NCBI RefSeq assembly: GCF_900100955.1
Contig: NZ_FNCC01000003.1
Span: forward strand, 310,001-374,000
Reading direction: 5' to 3'
Origin: Lentzea fradiae
GTDB lineage: Bacteria; Actinomycetota; Actinomycetes; Mycobacteriales; Pseudonocardiaceae
DNA length: 64,000 nt
Made by a program: the position numbers and the translations under genes. Shown piece by piece: positions 7,108 to 15,326 of this stretch (positions within the stretch are counted from its first letter, which is position 1; every line of letters starts with the position of its first letter). The notes under the pieces are model-generated. The model did not search any database and was not told the origin of the DNA. It saw only the letters and a list, made by a program, of their open reading frames with translations.

Positions 7108-8679
7108 ATGAACGACCTGCTGATGTACCCGGCCTACATCGACGGCAAGGACGTCGAGCACCCGGAGGGACGGTACGTCCACACGGTCACGGCGCGCGCG
7201 GTGCTGGAGGACACGATGCCCGCGCTGGCGTTGAAACGCGATCTCGACGCCGGCCTGGCCGACCCGCGGCGGGCGGGCCCGTCCGTGGTGGGCGGCTGCG
7301 CGCTGGCCGACGACCGGATGGCCACCGAGGCGCTCGAGGCCGCCGCGCGGGCGGCACCGGAATGGGCGCGGGTGCCGCTCACGGACCGGGTGGAGATCGG
7401 GCGGCGCATCGGTGAGCGGCTGCGCGAGAAGCGTGACGAGATCGTGGAGCTGCTGGTCGCCGAGGGACAGCCGCGCGACCTGGCAGGCCCGACGCTCGAC
7501 GAGTACTGGCGGGCCGACTTCAGCATGGAGACGCTGACGTTCTGCGCCACGCAGATGCGCAGCACCAAGCACCGCGGCTGCGGCGGGTACGCGGTGGTGC
7601 GCCGGGTGCCGGACGGCGTCGTCTGCGTCAACCCGCCGCAGAACGCCTCCACCCCCAACGCCCTGTTCGGCGCGACGGCCCTGCTCGCGGGCAACGCCGT
7701 GGTGATCCGCGCACCCCGCGGCGTCCCGCTGGCCACCACCCACGCGCTGCGCGAGGTCGTCGTGCCGGTGCTGGAGGAGGCCGGTGCGCCCACCGGCGTG
7801 CTGAACATCCTGTGCGGGCCGCCGATGACCGACCTGTGGCTGGAAAGCCCGCACGTCAACGACATCGTCTACGTCGGCGGCAGCGCGAAGGGCCTGGAGT
7901 TCGAACGGGCCGCCGTCGCCGCGGGCAAGAAGCCTGTGCTGGAGCTGGCCGGCAACGACTGCGTGGTGGTGTGGGCCGACGCCGACCTCGACGCGGCCGC
8001 CGCGGCGATCACCGAGAACTTCCGCCAGTCCGGCCAGATCTGCAACATCCCCAACCACGTCGTGGCGCACCCGGCGATCGCCGACGCCCTGCTGGACCGC
8101 CTGGTGAAGGCCGCTGCCGCCACGAAACCGGGCTATCCCGACGAGCCTGGCGTCGTGCTGACGCCGGTGCTGATGGCGGACAAGCACTTCGCCGACATCG
8201 CCGACGCGGTGCGCAGGGGTGCGAAGCTGCTGTACGGCGGACGACGGCTGGAGGTCGACGGAACGCCGTCCGGCACGGGGTTCTTCGTGGAGCCCTCGGT
8301 GTTGCGGATCGACGGCCTCGACCTGGCCCGCCGCACACCGGCCGTGCGCGAGGAGACCTTCTCGCCGCTGGTGCCGGTCGTCGTGCCCGAGGACCACGAC
8401 GGGTTGTTCGACGAGGTGCTGGAGTTCGTGGGCTCCAACCGCTACGGGCTGCGCAACTCGTTCTGGGTGAAGGACGAACGGCTCATCAACGCCATCACGG
8501 CCGGTGTGACCACCGGCGGCGTCGTCAACGTCAACGACTCGCACTCGGCCTTCCGGCCGTTCCTGCCGACGCACGGCGGCACCGGCCTGACCGGTGGCGT
8601 GTTCGGCGAGGCCAACTACCTGATGCTGCGGACCACCCGCCTGCAGGGCGTCAACGTCAAACGGGGAGGAGCACGGTGA
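7108..8679 (+). CDS. Aldehyde dehydrogenase family protein
   Basis: The 523-residue protein has the ALDH fold: the cofactor-site block VVCVNPPQNASTPNALFGATALLAGNAVVI, the general base Glu279 in VLELAGND, and the catalytic Cys312 in SGQICN. It should oxidise an aldehyde, or reduce an acyl thioester, with NAD(P). The N-terminus has about 90 residues before the canonical domain, and the C-terminus ends GVFGEANYLMLRTTRLQGVNVK. The ATG at 7108 follows the flavoprotein stop by four bases. The stop overlaps the next gene (GTGA), so it is tightly coupled to the SRPBCC-dehydrogenase gene. The substrate is unknown; an aldehyde/alcohol pair of steps with the next gene is a reasonable guess. Confidence 0.85.
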   Translation: MNDLLMYPAYIDGKDVEHPEGRYVHTVTARAVLEDTMPALALKRDLDAGLADPRRAGPSVVGGCALADDRMATEALEAAARAAPEWARVPLTDRVEIGRRIGERLREKRDEIVELLVAEGQPRDLAGPTLDEYWRADFSMETLTFCATQMRSTKHRGCGGYAVVRRVPDGVVCVNPPQNASTPNALFGATALLAGNAVVIRAPRGVPLATTHALREVVVPVLEEAGAPTGVLNILCGPPMTDLWLESPHVNDIVYVGGSAKGLEFERAAVAAGKKPVLELAGNDCVVVWADADLDAAAAAITENFRQSGQICNIPNHVVAHPAIADALLDRLVKAAAATKPGYPDEPGVVLTPVLMADKHFADIADAVRRGAKLLYGGRRLEVDGTPSGTGFFVEPSVLRIDGLDLARRTPAVREETFSPLVPVVVPEDHDGLFDEVLEFVGSNRYGLRNSFWVKDERLINAITAGVTTGGVVNVNDSHSAFRPFLPTHGGTGLTGGVFGEANYLMLRTTRLQGVNVKRGGAR

Positions 8680-10217
8680 AGGAGCACAGCATCGCACTCA
8701 GCACGCCCGCGGACGCGGACGAGGTCTTCGACCTCTTGCTGAACCCTTCCCGGTTCTCCTGCGCCGACATCGAGTCCGTCGAACCGTCGGAGGAGGGAGA
8801 CCGCTACGCCCTGCGCTTCCGCGGCGGCCTGGCCAGGTGGACCCAGCGCACCGAGGCCGACCGCGCGGCGCGGGTGCTGCGGTTCGAACAGGTCAGCGGC
8901 GACTTCGTGGACTTCGGCGGCAGCTGGGAGGTCACCCCCGACGGCGCCGGCAGCCGGGTCGTGCACCGGGTCTCCTTCCGCACCAGCGTTCCCCACCTCG
9001 CCGGAGCCGTCGACCCGATGATCGCGCGCGTGCTGCTGCGCGCGGCGGCCGGCGTGGTGGACGGGCTGGCAGGCCCGGCGGTGATCGTCGAGGGCACGCT
9101 GCACGACGAGATCGCCGTGCCGTCCCAGCAAGATCCGCCCGTGGAGAAGGCGCACGACCGGACGGCCTCCCCCGGCCCGACGCTGGCCGCCGCCTACGCC
9201 GCGCCTTCGCCCGGCGCCCCGCTGGAACCGGCCACGATCACCCGCCGCCCCTTGCGTCCCACCGACGTCGCCATCGCCATCCACTACTGCGGCATCTGCC
9301 ACTCCGACGTCCACCAGGTCCACGGGGACTGGGGCGGCGGGACCTTCCCGATGGTCCCCGGCCACGAGATCACCGGCATCGTCACCGCCATCGGCGCCGA
9401 CGTCACCAGGCACGCCGTCGGCGACCGCGTCGGGGTCGGCGTCATCATCGGCTCCTGCCGCGACTGCGCGGAGTGCGAGGAAGGTCTGGAGCAGTACTGC
9501 TCGCACTCGGTCGAGGTCTACGCGGCCGTCGACCCCCATGACGGCGAGCCGACCCGTGGCGGCTACTCCACCCACATCGTGGCCGACGAGCACTTCGTCC
9601 TGCGCATCCCGGACGCGCTGCCGCTGGACCAGGCCGCCCCGCTGCTGTGCGCGGGCATCACCACCTACTCGCCGCTCAAGCACTGGGCGGCCGGGCCCGG
9701 CAAGAAGGTCGCGGTGCTGGGCCTGGGCGGACTCGGCCACCTCGCCGTGAAGATCGCGAACGCCATGGGCGCGGAGGTCACCGTGCTGTCCCGGTCGTCG
9801 CGCAAGGAGGCGGACGGCCTGAACCTGGGCGCGGACCACTTCCACGCCACCGACGACCCGGCGACGTTCGAACGGCTCGCCGGCACGTTCGACCTCATCG
9901 TGTGCACGGTCGCGTGCCGGCTCGACGTGGACACCTACCTGTCGCTGCTCGCCAACGGCGGCACGATGGTCTACCTCGGCATCACCGAGGAACCGCTGGA
10001 CGTGAGCGTGTTCTCGCTGCTGCGGTCCCGCACGTCGCTCGCGGGGTCGCGGATCGGCGGCATGGACGAGACCCAGGAGATGCTCGACTTCTGCGCCGAG
10101 CACGGCATCCGCGCCGAGATCGAGGTCATCGACGCCGCCCAGGTCAACGAGGCGTTCGACCGGGTGCGGCACGGCGACGTGCGCTACCGGTTCGTCATCG
10201 ACGCCAAGACGATCTGA
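8676..10217 (+). CDS. Fusion of an SRPBCC domain and a zinc alcohol dehydrogenase (CAD type)
   Basis: GTG 8676 follows GGGGAGGA and overlaps the previous stop. Residues 1 to about 145 form an SRPBCC/START-like domain (SIALSTPADADEVFDLLLNPSRF, GSWEVTPDGAGSRVVHRVSF), a fold used by aromatase/cyclases and ligand-binding proteins. After a linker of about 20 residues, residues 170-513 are a cinnamyl-alcohol-type zinc dehydrogenase. It shows CGICHSDVHQVHGDW, VPGHEITGIV, the structural zinc cysteines in CRDCAECEEGLEQYC, and GLGGLGHLAVKIANAMG for NADP. No stop lies between the halves in this frame. An in-frame GTG near 9142 could also start the dehydrogenase alone. Fusion of these two domains is unusual; both halves look complete. 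Confidence 0.85.
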   Translation: MKEHSIALSTPADADEVFDLLLNPSRFSCADIESVEPSEEGDRYALRFRGGLARWTQRTEADRAARVLRFEQVSGDFVDFGGSWEVTPDGAGSRVVHRVSFRTSVPHLAGAVDPMIARVLLRAAAGVVDGLAGPAVIVEGTLHDEIAVPSQQDPPVEKAHDRTASPGPTLAAAYAAPSPGAPLEPATITRRPLRPTDVAIAIHYCGICHSDVHQVHGDWGGGTFPMVPGHEITGIVTAIGADVTRHAVGDRVGVGVIIGSCRDCAECEEGLEQYCSHSVEVYAAVDPHDGEPTRGGYSTHIVADEHFVLRIPDALPLDQAAPLLCAGITTYSPLKHWAAGPGKKVAVLGLGGLGHLAVKIANAMGAEVTVLSRSSRKEADGLNLGADHFHATDDPATFERLAGTFDLIVCTVACRLDVDTYLSLLANGGTMVYLGITEEPLDVSVFSLLRSRTSLAGSRIGGMDETQEMLDFCAEHGIRAEIEVIDAAQVNEAFDRVRHGDVRYRFVIDAKTI

Positions 10218-10245
10218 CGGACCGGTGCGCGGTGGTCCTCGGTCA

Positions 10246-11385
10246 TCACTCCGCGGGTCGTTCGGCCTCCACCGGAGGGTCCCCGTCGGCCCGCGGCGAG
10301 TCCCGCACGGACCTCGCCTCGATGACCTCGCCCAGGTAGCGCACGACGACGGCCACGGCCGCGGCGACCGGCACGGAGAAGAACGCGCCCGCGATGCCGT
10401 AGAGCGTGGTGCCCGCGGTGACCACGAGCAGGACCACCGCCGCGTGCAGGCGCAGGCCGCGCGACTGCAGGATCGGCTGGAGCACGTTGCCCTCGACCTG
10501 CTGCACCACGACCACGATGACCAGCATGATGATCGCCGTGGTCAGGCCGTTGCTGACGAGGGCGACGAGCACCGCCAGCGCACCGGCGATCAACGCGCCG
10601 ACGATCGGGATGAACCCGCCGAGGAACGTCAGTGCGGCCAGCGGGATCGCGAGCGGCACGCCCAGGATGACGAGGCCGAGACCGATGAACACGGCGTCGA
10701 TCAGCGACACGACCGCCTGGCTGCGGATGAAGCTGCCCAGCGTGGCCCAGATCCGCTCCAGCACCGTCGTGACGTGCCCACCGGCCCGTTCGCCGATGAC
10801 CGAGCGCAGCCACGGCGTGAAGCGCGTGCCGTCCTTGACGAAGAAGAAGGCCAGCAGCAGTGCCACGAGACCGGTCACCACGCCGGACGTCACCGCGCCC
10901 GCGCCCGTCAGCAGGCTGCTCGCGATCGACCCGATGCTCGCCTGGACCTGCTCGACGCCCTGCGCGATCAACCGGTCGAGGTCGCTGCCCTTCAGGTTGA
11001 GCGGCGGCCCGCTCGCCCACTCCTGCAGCTGCCGGAGGGCGTTCTGCGCGCTCTCGGCGATCTCCGGCACACCGGAGGCGATCGAGCTGGAGATCGCCGC
11101 GATCGCACCGCCGAGCGCCCCGAGCCCGACGAGCAGCACGATCGTCGCCGCCAGCGCCGAGTTGAGCCCCTTCGACACCAGCCACCGGGCGGGCGGCCAC
11201 AGCACCGTCGTGATCAGCAGGCCGAGCAGCACGGGCATCACGACCACCCAGAGCTTGCCGACCAGCCAGAACACCATCCAGAAGCCGAGCGCGGCCAGCG
11301 CCACCCGCAGACTCCACCTGGCGAGCCAGCTCACGCCGTGCCCGATGGCCTCACCCTTGTCCGTCCACCTGCGTTCCCGATCCAC
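10246..11385 (-). CDS. AI-2E family transporter
   Basis: The 379-residue membrane protein has about seven or eight hydrophobic helices, including WMVFWLVGKLWVVVMPVLLGLL, a long central amphipathic stretch (residues 100-160), and late helices FLGGFIPIVGALIAGALAVLV and IIMLVIVVVVQQVEGNVLQP. The PxxG and QQxEGNxLxP blocks are typical of PF01594 (YdiK/PerM/TqsA-like). Family members are proposed to export small molecules or ions; a role in autoinducer-2 transport is shown for very few. GTG start at 11385. It stands alone, convergent with the dehydrogenase fusion gene. The C-terminal 30 residues are charged and probably cytosolic. Confidence 0.88.
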   Translation of the reverse strand: MDRERRWTDKGEAIGHGVSWLARWSLRVALAALGFWMVFWLVGKLWVVVMPVLLGLLITTVLWPPARWLVSKGLNSALAATIVLLVGLGALGGAIAAISSSIASGVPEIAESAQNALRQLQEWASGPPLNLKGSDLDRLIAQGVEQVQASIGSIASSLLTGAGAVTSGVVTGLVALLLAFFFVKDGTRFTPWLRSVIGERAGGHVTTVLERIWATLGSFIRSQAVVSLIDAVFIGLGLVILGVPLAIPLAALTFLGGFIPIVGALIAGALAVLVALVSNGLTTAIIMLVIVVVVQQVEGNVLQPILQSRGLRLHAAVVLLVVTAGTTLYGIAGAFFSVPVAAAVAVVVRYLGEVIEARSVRDSPRADGDPPVEAERPAE

Positions 11386-11439
11386 GCCGTCCAGTCTGTC
11401 CTGATCTAGCCCGATCGGGTGGCAGACCCGCCGAAACCG

Positions 11440-12606
11440 TCAGCGCGCGGTTCCTCCGGTGGCGAGCACGCCGTCGACCTCCGGCGTGACGGAGCCGCGG
11501 ACCAGGTTGCGCACGACCGGCAGCCCGGAGAGCCGGAAGGCCATGTCTCGCACCGAGATCCGCCACGCCGACGGCGGTGCCATCCAGCCGATGAACTTCC
11601 GCCCGAACTCCTGGGTGTGCGTCACGGCGGGCTTCATGCGCGCCTGGTAGCGATCGAGGGCGCCGTCCGTGCCGCGAGCGAGCTCCTCCGCGAGCACGAA
11701 CGCCCCGGTCATCGCGAGCGACGCGCCATGTCCGGCGAACAGCGACACCGCCCCGCACGCGTCACCGGCCAGCACCACCTTCCCTCGGTGCCACGCCGGC
11801 ATGTCCACTTGGGACACCTCGTCGCAGTAGAAGTCGCCCGGCAGCACCGACAGCAGCTCGGGCACGACCCAGCCGAGGTCGCCGAACCGCGCGCGCAGCG
11901 CCGCCGCCGGGTCGTCCGGCACCGCCTGTTCCGGCGCCCGGTGCAGCATCAGCGCCGCCACCACGCCGTCCCGCAACGCGTAGCACCCGACCATCCGGTG
12001 CGGCACCGTCAGCAGCTGGTAGCGGTGACCGATCCGGGCGCTCAGCTCCTCGTGCCGCAACGAGAACGCCGCCGTCCGGTGCCCCAGGTACCGGACGAAC
12101 CGCTCCGGTGGCCCGAAGACCAGCTCCCTGACCCGCGAGTGCACCCCGTCCGCCCCCACGACGAGGTCGAACTCCTCGACGGACCCGTCCGAGAACGTCA
12201 CCCGGCCGTCGTCGACGGACGACACCGTCGTGCCGTACCGGACCTGCGCGGAGACGCCGGCCCCGATCACCTCGGCGAGGTCGCCGCGCAGCACGCTGAC
12301 CACCCCGCCGGCGACCGACTCGTAGGCGGAGGCGGACATCTCGGCGCGGCGCCGGCCACGCGCGTCGACGCTCGTCACCGCCGTGATCGGCGCCCGCCGC
12401 CGTTCCAGCTCCGGCAGCAGGCCCATCCGCCGCGCCACCTCGTAGCCGGGACCGAAGAAGTCGATCAGGTAGCCGCCCGCGCGGAACTCCGGCGCCCGTT
12501 CCACGACCAGGACGTCCCATCCCGCGCGTTCCAGCCACCAGGCCGCGGTGAGCCCGGCGATCCCCGCTCCGGCGACCACGACACGTTGGGCATTTGACTT
12601 GGGCAT
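11440..12606 (-). CDS. FAD-dependent monooxygenase (PHBH / TetX-like)
   Basis: The 388-residue protein starts VVVAGAGIAGLTAAWWLERAG, the FAD-binding GxGxxG motif. It has the DG motif region DLVVGADGVHSRVR and the second FAD motif GKVVLAGDACGAVSLFAGHGASLA. These define group A flavoprotein hydroxylases, which include aromatic hydroxylases and tetracycline-inactivating TetX-like enzymes. The substrate is unknown. The start lies inside a near-perfect 9-2-9 palindrome (12597-12616) that is partly repeated at the start of the nearby TetR gene. Control by that TetR, in a detoxification switch, is therefore likely. The N-terminus MPKS is shared with the TetR protein because the start codons lie in the operator. 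Confidence 0.87.
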   Translation of the reverse strand: MPKSNAQRVVVAGAGIAGLTAAWWLERAGWDVLVVERAPEFRAGGYLIDFFGPGYEVARRMGLLPELERRRAPITAVTSVDARGRRRAEMSASAYESVAGGVVSVLRGDLAEVIGAGVSAQVRYGTTVSSVDDGRVTFSDGSVEEFDLVVGADGVHSRVRELVFGPPERFVRYLGHRTAAFSLRHEELSARIGHRYQLLTVPHRMVGCYALRDGVVAALMLHRAPEQAVPDDPAAALRARFGDLGWVVPELLSVLPGDFYCDEVSQVDMPAWHRGKVVLAGDACGAVSLFAGHGASLAMTGAFVLAEELARGTDGALDRYQARMKPAVTHTQEFGRKFIGWMAPPSAWRISVRDMAFRLSGLPVVRNLVRGSVTPEVDGVLATGGTAR

Positions 12607-12616
12607 GTGCCCAAGT
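12597..12616. promoter_or_regulatory. Palindromic operator over the monooxygenase start
   Basis: ACTTGGGCA-TG-TGCCCAAGT is a perfect 9-base inverted repeat with a two-base centre. It covers the start codon of the minus-strand monooxygenase. A weaker copy of the same arms (TTGGGC-ACCG-GCCCAA) sits on the start of the TetR gene at 14464-14479. A TetR dimer binding here would block transcription or initiation. Confidence 0.65.
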
Positions 12617-12622
12617 TAGCAC

Positions 12623-13384
12623 TCACGGGTGCATCTTGCGGCTGCTCCTGCCTCCGCTCCACAGCCAGATGCCCACCGCGGCGGCGGCCAGCACGCCGAA
12701 CCCGATCAGCCCGTCCGGGACGCCGTCGTCCTGCGGCTGCCGCACCTGCGACACCGACTGCTGCGCCCGCGGCGAGGGAATCGACGGGGTGGCCGGGGAA
12801 GGCTGCGCGACCAGCGCCAGCGGGATCGCCTCGGTGTCGTTGAAGTCGACCAGCCCGGTGGCCTCCAGCACCTGGATGTGGTCGAGGACGGTGGACATGC
12901 AGACCTCGGCGTAGTCGCGGATCGCCGTGTTGCGCGTGCCGGTGCGGACCGTGGCGAGGAACTTGTAGACGGCGCCGTGTGCCGCGCGGAGGCGGTTCGC
13001 GAAGATCCGGTCGAACTCCTGGCTGCGCGCGGGCGCGGTGCGCATCTCGTCCAACCAGCCTTGCTGGTCGGCGTTGGGCTGCGTGGGCAGCGTGATGCCG
13101 AACGTCCTGGCGAGCTCCACGGTCCGCCGGTCGAGGTCGGCGTGTCCCTCGATCAGGTGCCTGCCGGCCTCCTGCACGAGCGGGTTCGCCGACTTCTCGA
13201 CGCCCATCCGCCCGGCGGGCCCCTCCCACAGCCCGGCGAGGGCCACCTTCTGGAGCAGGTCCCTGCCCGCGGGCCCCATCGGGCCGAACCGGGTCTGCTC
13301 GTAGTCGGGACCGAGGTCTGGCTGGGCCGTCGCGGGCGGCGCACTCAGCAACAACGTCGTCAGGACGACCAAGAGTATCCGCAT
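12623..13384 (-). CDS. Exported DUF4142-type protein with C-terminal membrane anchor
   Basis: The 253-residue protein starts MRILLVVLTTLLLSAPPATAQ, a Sec signal peptide. Its body matches the DUF4142 pattern: LLQKVALAGLWEGPAG, NPLVQEAGRHLIEGHADLDRRTVELARTFGITLP and a helical bundle to about residue 180. A Pro/Ser-rich linker is followed by one transmembrane helix (GLIGFGVLAAAAVGIWLW) and a basic tail. It is therefore likely displayed outside the cell, anchored in the membrane. Function unknown; DUF4142 proteins resemble ferritin-like helical bundles. The ATG at 13384 was chosen because it starts the signal peptide; a longer frame upstream has none. Confidence 0.75.
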   Translation of the reverse strand: MRILLVVLTTLLLSAPPATAQPDLGPDYEQTRFGPMGPAGRDLLQKVALAGLWEGPAGRMGVEKSANPLVQEAGRHLIEGHADLDRRTVELARTFGITLPTQPNADQQGWLDEMRTAPARSQEFDRIFANRLRAAHGAVYKFLATVRTGTRNTAIRDYAEVCMSTVLDHIQVLEATGLVDFNDTEAIPLALVAQPSPATPSIPSPRAQQSVSQVRQPQDDGVPDGLIGFGVLAAAAVGIWLWSGGRSSRKMHP

Positions 13385-13478
13385 GCCGAGTGATACGGAC
13401 GAATCGCCCCGGCCTGACCGTTGCACAGTGCAATGGTTACCGTTTCGTGACCTGAACCGGTCCTGTCAGACTGGACGC

Positions 13479-13967
13479 GTGAGCGACGCCGACGACCTGA
13501 CCGACGCGGTCCTCACCGCGTCCCGCCTGCTGGTCGCGGTGTCGGCGCGGTCGCTCGCCGCCGTCGAGGAGACGCTCACGCTGCCGCAGCTGCGCCTGGT
13601 CGTGCTGCTCGACAGCCGCGGCCCGATGAGCCTCACCGCGCTCGCGGACCTGCTGGAGGTCAACCCGTCCACGGCGAAGCGCATGATCGACCGTCTCGTC
13701 ACGGCCGGCATGGTCGCCCGCGAGCCGAACCCCACGAGCCGGCGCGAGGTCGTCGTGGTGGTGACCGGCGAGGGCAGCCGGGTGGTGCGCGAGGTGATGG
13801 CGCGCCGCCGTGCCGAGATCAGCACGATCGTGGCGCGCATGCCGGAACACCTGCGGCACGGCCTGGTCGAGGCGCTCGCGGCGTTCGCCGAGGCGGGCGG
13901 AGAACCGCGCTGGTCAGCCCGCGACCAGACGCCGGAACGACCCCGCGACCGCGCGGAAGTCGACTGA
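13479..13967 (+). CDS. MarR family transcriptional regulator
   Basis: The 162-residue protein begins with a helical region (DAVLTASRLLVAVSARSLAAVEETLTLPQLRLVVLLDSRG). It then has a winged helix-turn-helix (MSLTALADLLEVNPSTAKRMIDRLVTAGMVAREPNPTSRREVVVVVT), the MarR pattern with the DRR-like wing. The start is the GTG at 13479, where homology begins; an upstream in-frame ATG gives an unrelated extension. The divergent neighbour is the DUF4142 gene, and the two share about 95 bases, so it may regulate itself and that gene. Its 3' end overlaps the convergent TetR gene by 54 bases. Confidence 0.85.
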   Translation: MSDADDLTDAVLTASRLLVAVSARSLAAVEETLTLPQLRLVVLLDSRGPMSLTALADLLEVNPSTAKRMIDRLVTAGMVAREPNPTSRREVVVVVTGEGSRVVREVMARRRAEISTIVARMPEHLRHGLVEALAAFAEAGGEPRWSARDQTPERPRDRAEVD

Positions 13968-14471
13968 CTCGTCCAGCGCGCGGTGCAGCACCAGCCCGTC
14001 GATCGCCGCGCCCAGCAGCAACGCCACCCCGTCGGCGTCCTCGACCCCCGCCGCCCGCAGCCACTCGGCGACCCGCGTGCGGAACTGTCCGACCAGCACG
14101 GACAACCCGTCCCGCAGCCGCGGCAGCCGGTGCGCGGCGAGAAACGCCTCGGCCAGCAGCAACGACTCCGGGTCGACGCCGGTGTAGCGGCTCAGCTCCT
14201 CGAACAGCCGCTCGATCCCCTCGGCGGGACCGAGTCCGGACAGCGCCCCGGCGGACTCGGCGAGCAGCCGCTCCGCGACCCGCAGCGCCGCCGTCGCGAG
14301 CAGCTCCTGCACGGACGAGAAGTGGTAGTGCACCAGCGCGGGGTTGACACCCGCCCGTTCGGCGACCAGCCGGGTGGTCACCGCGCCCCAGCCGGTCTCG
14401 CCCACGAGCGCGGCGGCGGCGTCGAGCAGTTGTTCACGGGTGCGGCGACCGCGGTCGGCTGACTTGGGCAC
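13914..14471 (-). CDS. TetR family transcriptional regulator
   Basis: The 185-residue protein has an N-terminal helix-turn-helix (RTREQLLDAAAALVGETGWGAVTTRLVAERAGVNPALVHYHFSS) and a helical ligand-binding domain. The GTG start at 14471 lies within an inverted repeat (TTGGGC-ACCG-GCCCAA). Its arms recur, better conserved, at the FAD monooxygenase start 1.9 kb away. I infer autoregulation and repression of the monooxygenase; the natural ligand is probably the enzyme's substrate. The genes between them (DUF4142, MarR) do not show the motif. Its end overlaps the MarR gene by 54 bases in convergent orientation. Confidence 0.87.
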   Translation of the reverse strand: MPKSADRGRRTREQLLDAAAALVGETGWGAVTTRLVAERAGVNPALVHYHFSSVQELLATAALRVAERLLAESAGALSGLGPAEGIERLFEELSRYTGVDPESLLLAEAFLAAHRLPRLRDGLSVLVGQFRTRVAEWLRAAGVEDADGVALLLGAAIDGLVLHRALDESVDFRAVAGSFRRLVAG

Positions 14472-14479
14472 CGGCCCAA
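14464..14479. promoter_or_regulatory. Likely TetR autoregulatory operator
   Basis: TTGGGC-ACCG-GCCCAA inverted repeat overlapping the GTG start of the TetR gene. The sequence ACTTGGGCA is identical to the left arm of the palindrome at 12597-12616. Confidence 0.55.
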
Positions 14480-14542
14480 CCTAGCGGCACGCCGTCCCAC
14501 CACCCGTTCGTGTCCCGCGACCCGCTCACTACTATCGGGCCG

Positions 14543-15196
14543 ATGAGCGCCTACGACGATCTTGAGCTCGACACGACGGTGCTGCCGGAGCGCCAGCAGA
14601 AGATCCTCGTGGCCATCCGCGACTGGGTCGTCGAGCACGGCTACTCCCCCAGCACCCGCGAGATCGGCGAGGCGGTCGGCCTCAGGTCGTCCTCCTCGGT
14701 GTCGAAGCACCTGGCGGCGTTGGAGGAGAAGGGTTTCCTCAAGCGCGGCGCCTCCGTGACGCGGCCGATGGACGTGCGGGTCTTCCTGAACGGCACGGCG
14801 GTGGCGCGGTCGCCGGAGGACTCCGTGCCCGTGCCGGTCGTCGGTGACATCGCCGCCGGTACGCCGATCGCGGCCATCGAGCACGTGGACGACGTGCTGT
14901 CGTTGCCACGCGGTCTGGTCGGGCGCGGGAGCGACGTGTTCGCGCTGCGGGTGCGCGGCGACTCGATGATCGACGCCGCGATCTGCGACGGCGACATGGT
15001 CGTCGTGCGGCAGACCCACGAGGCGTACAGCGGGCAGATCGTCGCCGCGATGATCGACGAGGAGGCGACGGTCAAGGTCTACCAGCGCCGCAACGGGCAC
15101 GTGTTCCTGGAGCCGCGCAACGACGCCTACCCGGTGATCGACGGCGACCGGGCCGTAGTCCTCGGCGTCGTGGTGTCGGTGCTGCGCAGCGTCTGA
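14543..15196 (+). CDS. lexA: LexA-like SOS repressor / self-cleaving S24 regulator
   Basis: The 217-residue protein has a LexA-type winged helix (SPSTREIGEAVGLRSSSSVSKHLAALEEKGFL). It also has an S24 peptidase domain with cleavage site Ala105-Gly106 in DIAAGTP, nucleophile Ser141 in GDSMIDA and general base Lys178 in TVKVYQ. The spacings of 36 and 37 residues between these match E. coli LexA (35 and 37). All residues for RecA-stimulated self-cleavage are thus present. The N-terminal domain is rather diverged from usual actinobacterial LexA (KHL where SVAHQL is common), and I see no typical SOS box upstream. It may be a second, specialised LexA rather than the housekeeping one. ATG 14543 is chosen by homology. 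Confidence 0.85.
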   Translation: MSAYDDLELDTTVLPERQQKILVAIRDWVVEHGYSPSTREIGEAVGLRSSSSVSKHLAALEEKGFLKRGASVTRPMDVRVFLNGTAVARSPEDSVPVPVVGDIAAGTPIAAIEHVDDVLSLPRGLVGRGSDVFALRVRGDSMIDAAICDGDMVVVRQTHEAYSGQIVAAMIDEEATVKVYQRRNGHVFLEPRNDAYPVIDGDRAVVLGVVVSVLRSV

Positions 15197-15206
15197 TCCT
15201 TCTTCA

Positions 15207-15241
15207 GCGGCGCGGGCTGGTCGGGCGGCCACCCGCGCCGC
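15207..15241 (+). terminator. Hairpin terminator after the lexA-like gene
   Basis: Arms GCGGCGCGGG (15207-15216) and CCCGCGCCGC (15232-15241) pair perfectly around a 15-base loop, 11 bases past the stop codon. Confidence 0.65.
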
Positions 15242-15285
15242 CGTCGTCTCGCGGGAATAGCCGGGACACCTGTGCGTTAAGGTAG

Positions 15286-15297
15286 ATGCAAACGCAT
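15286..15297. promoter_or_regulatory. Candidate operator upstream of the luciferase-like operon
   Basis: ATGC-AAAC-GCAT lies in a locally AT-richer stretch (TGCAAACGCATTAATC) about 30 bases before the GTG at 15327. It could be bound by the MarR protein encoded in the same operon. The repeat is short and this is tentative. Confidence 0.3.
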
Positions 15298-15326
15298 TAA
15301 TCTCACGACTGAAGGAGGCGGGGACC

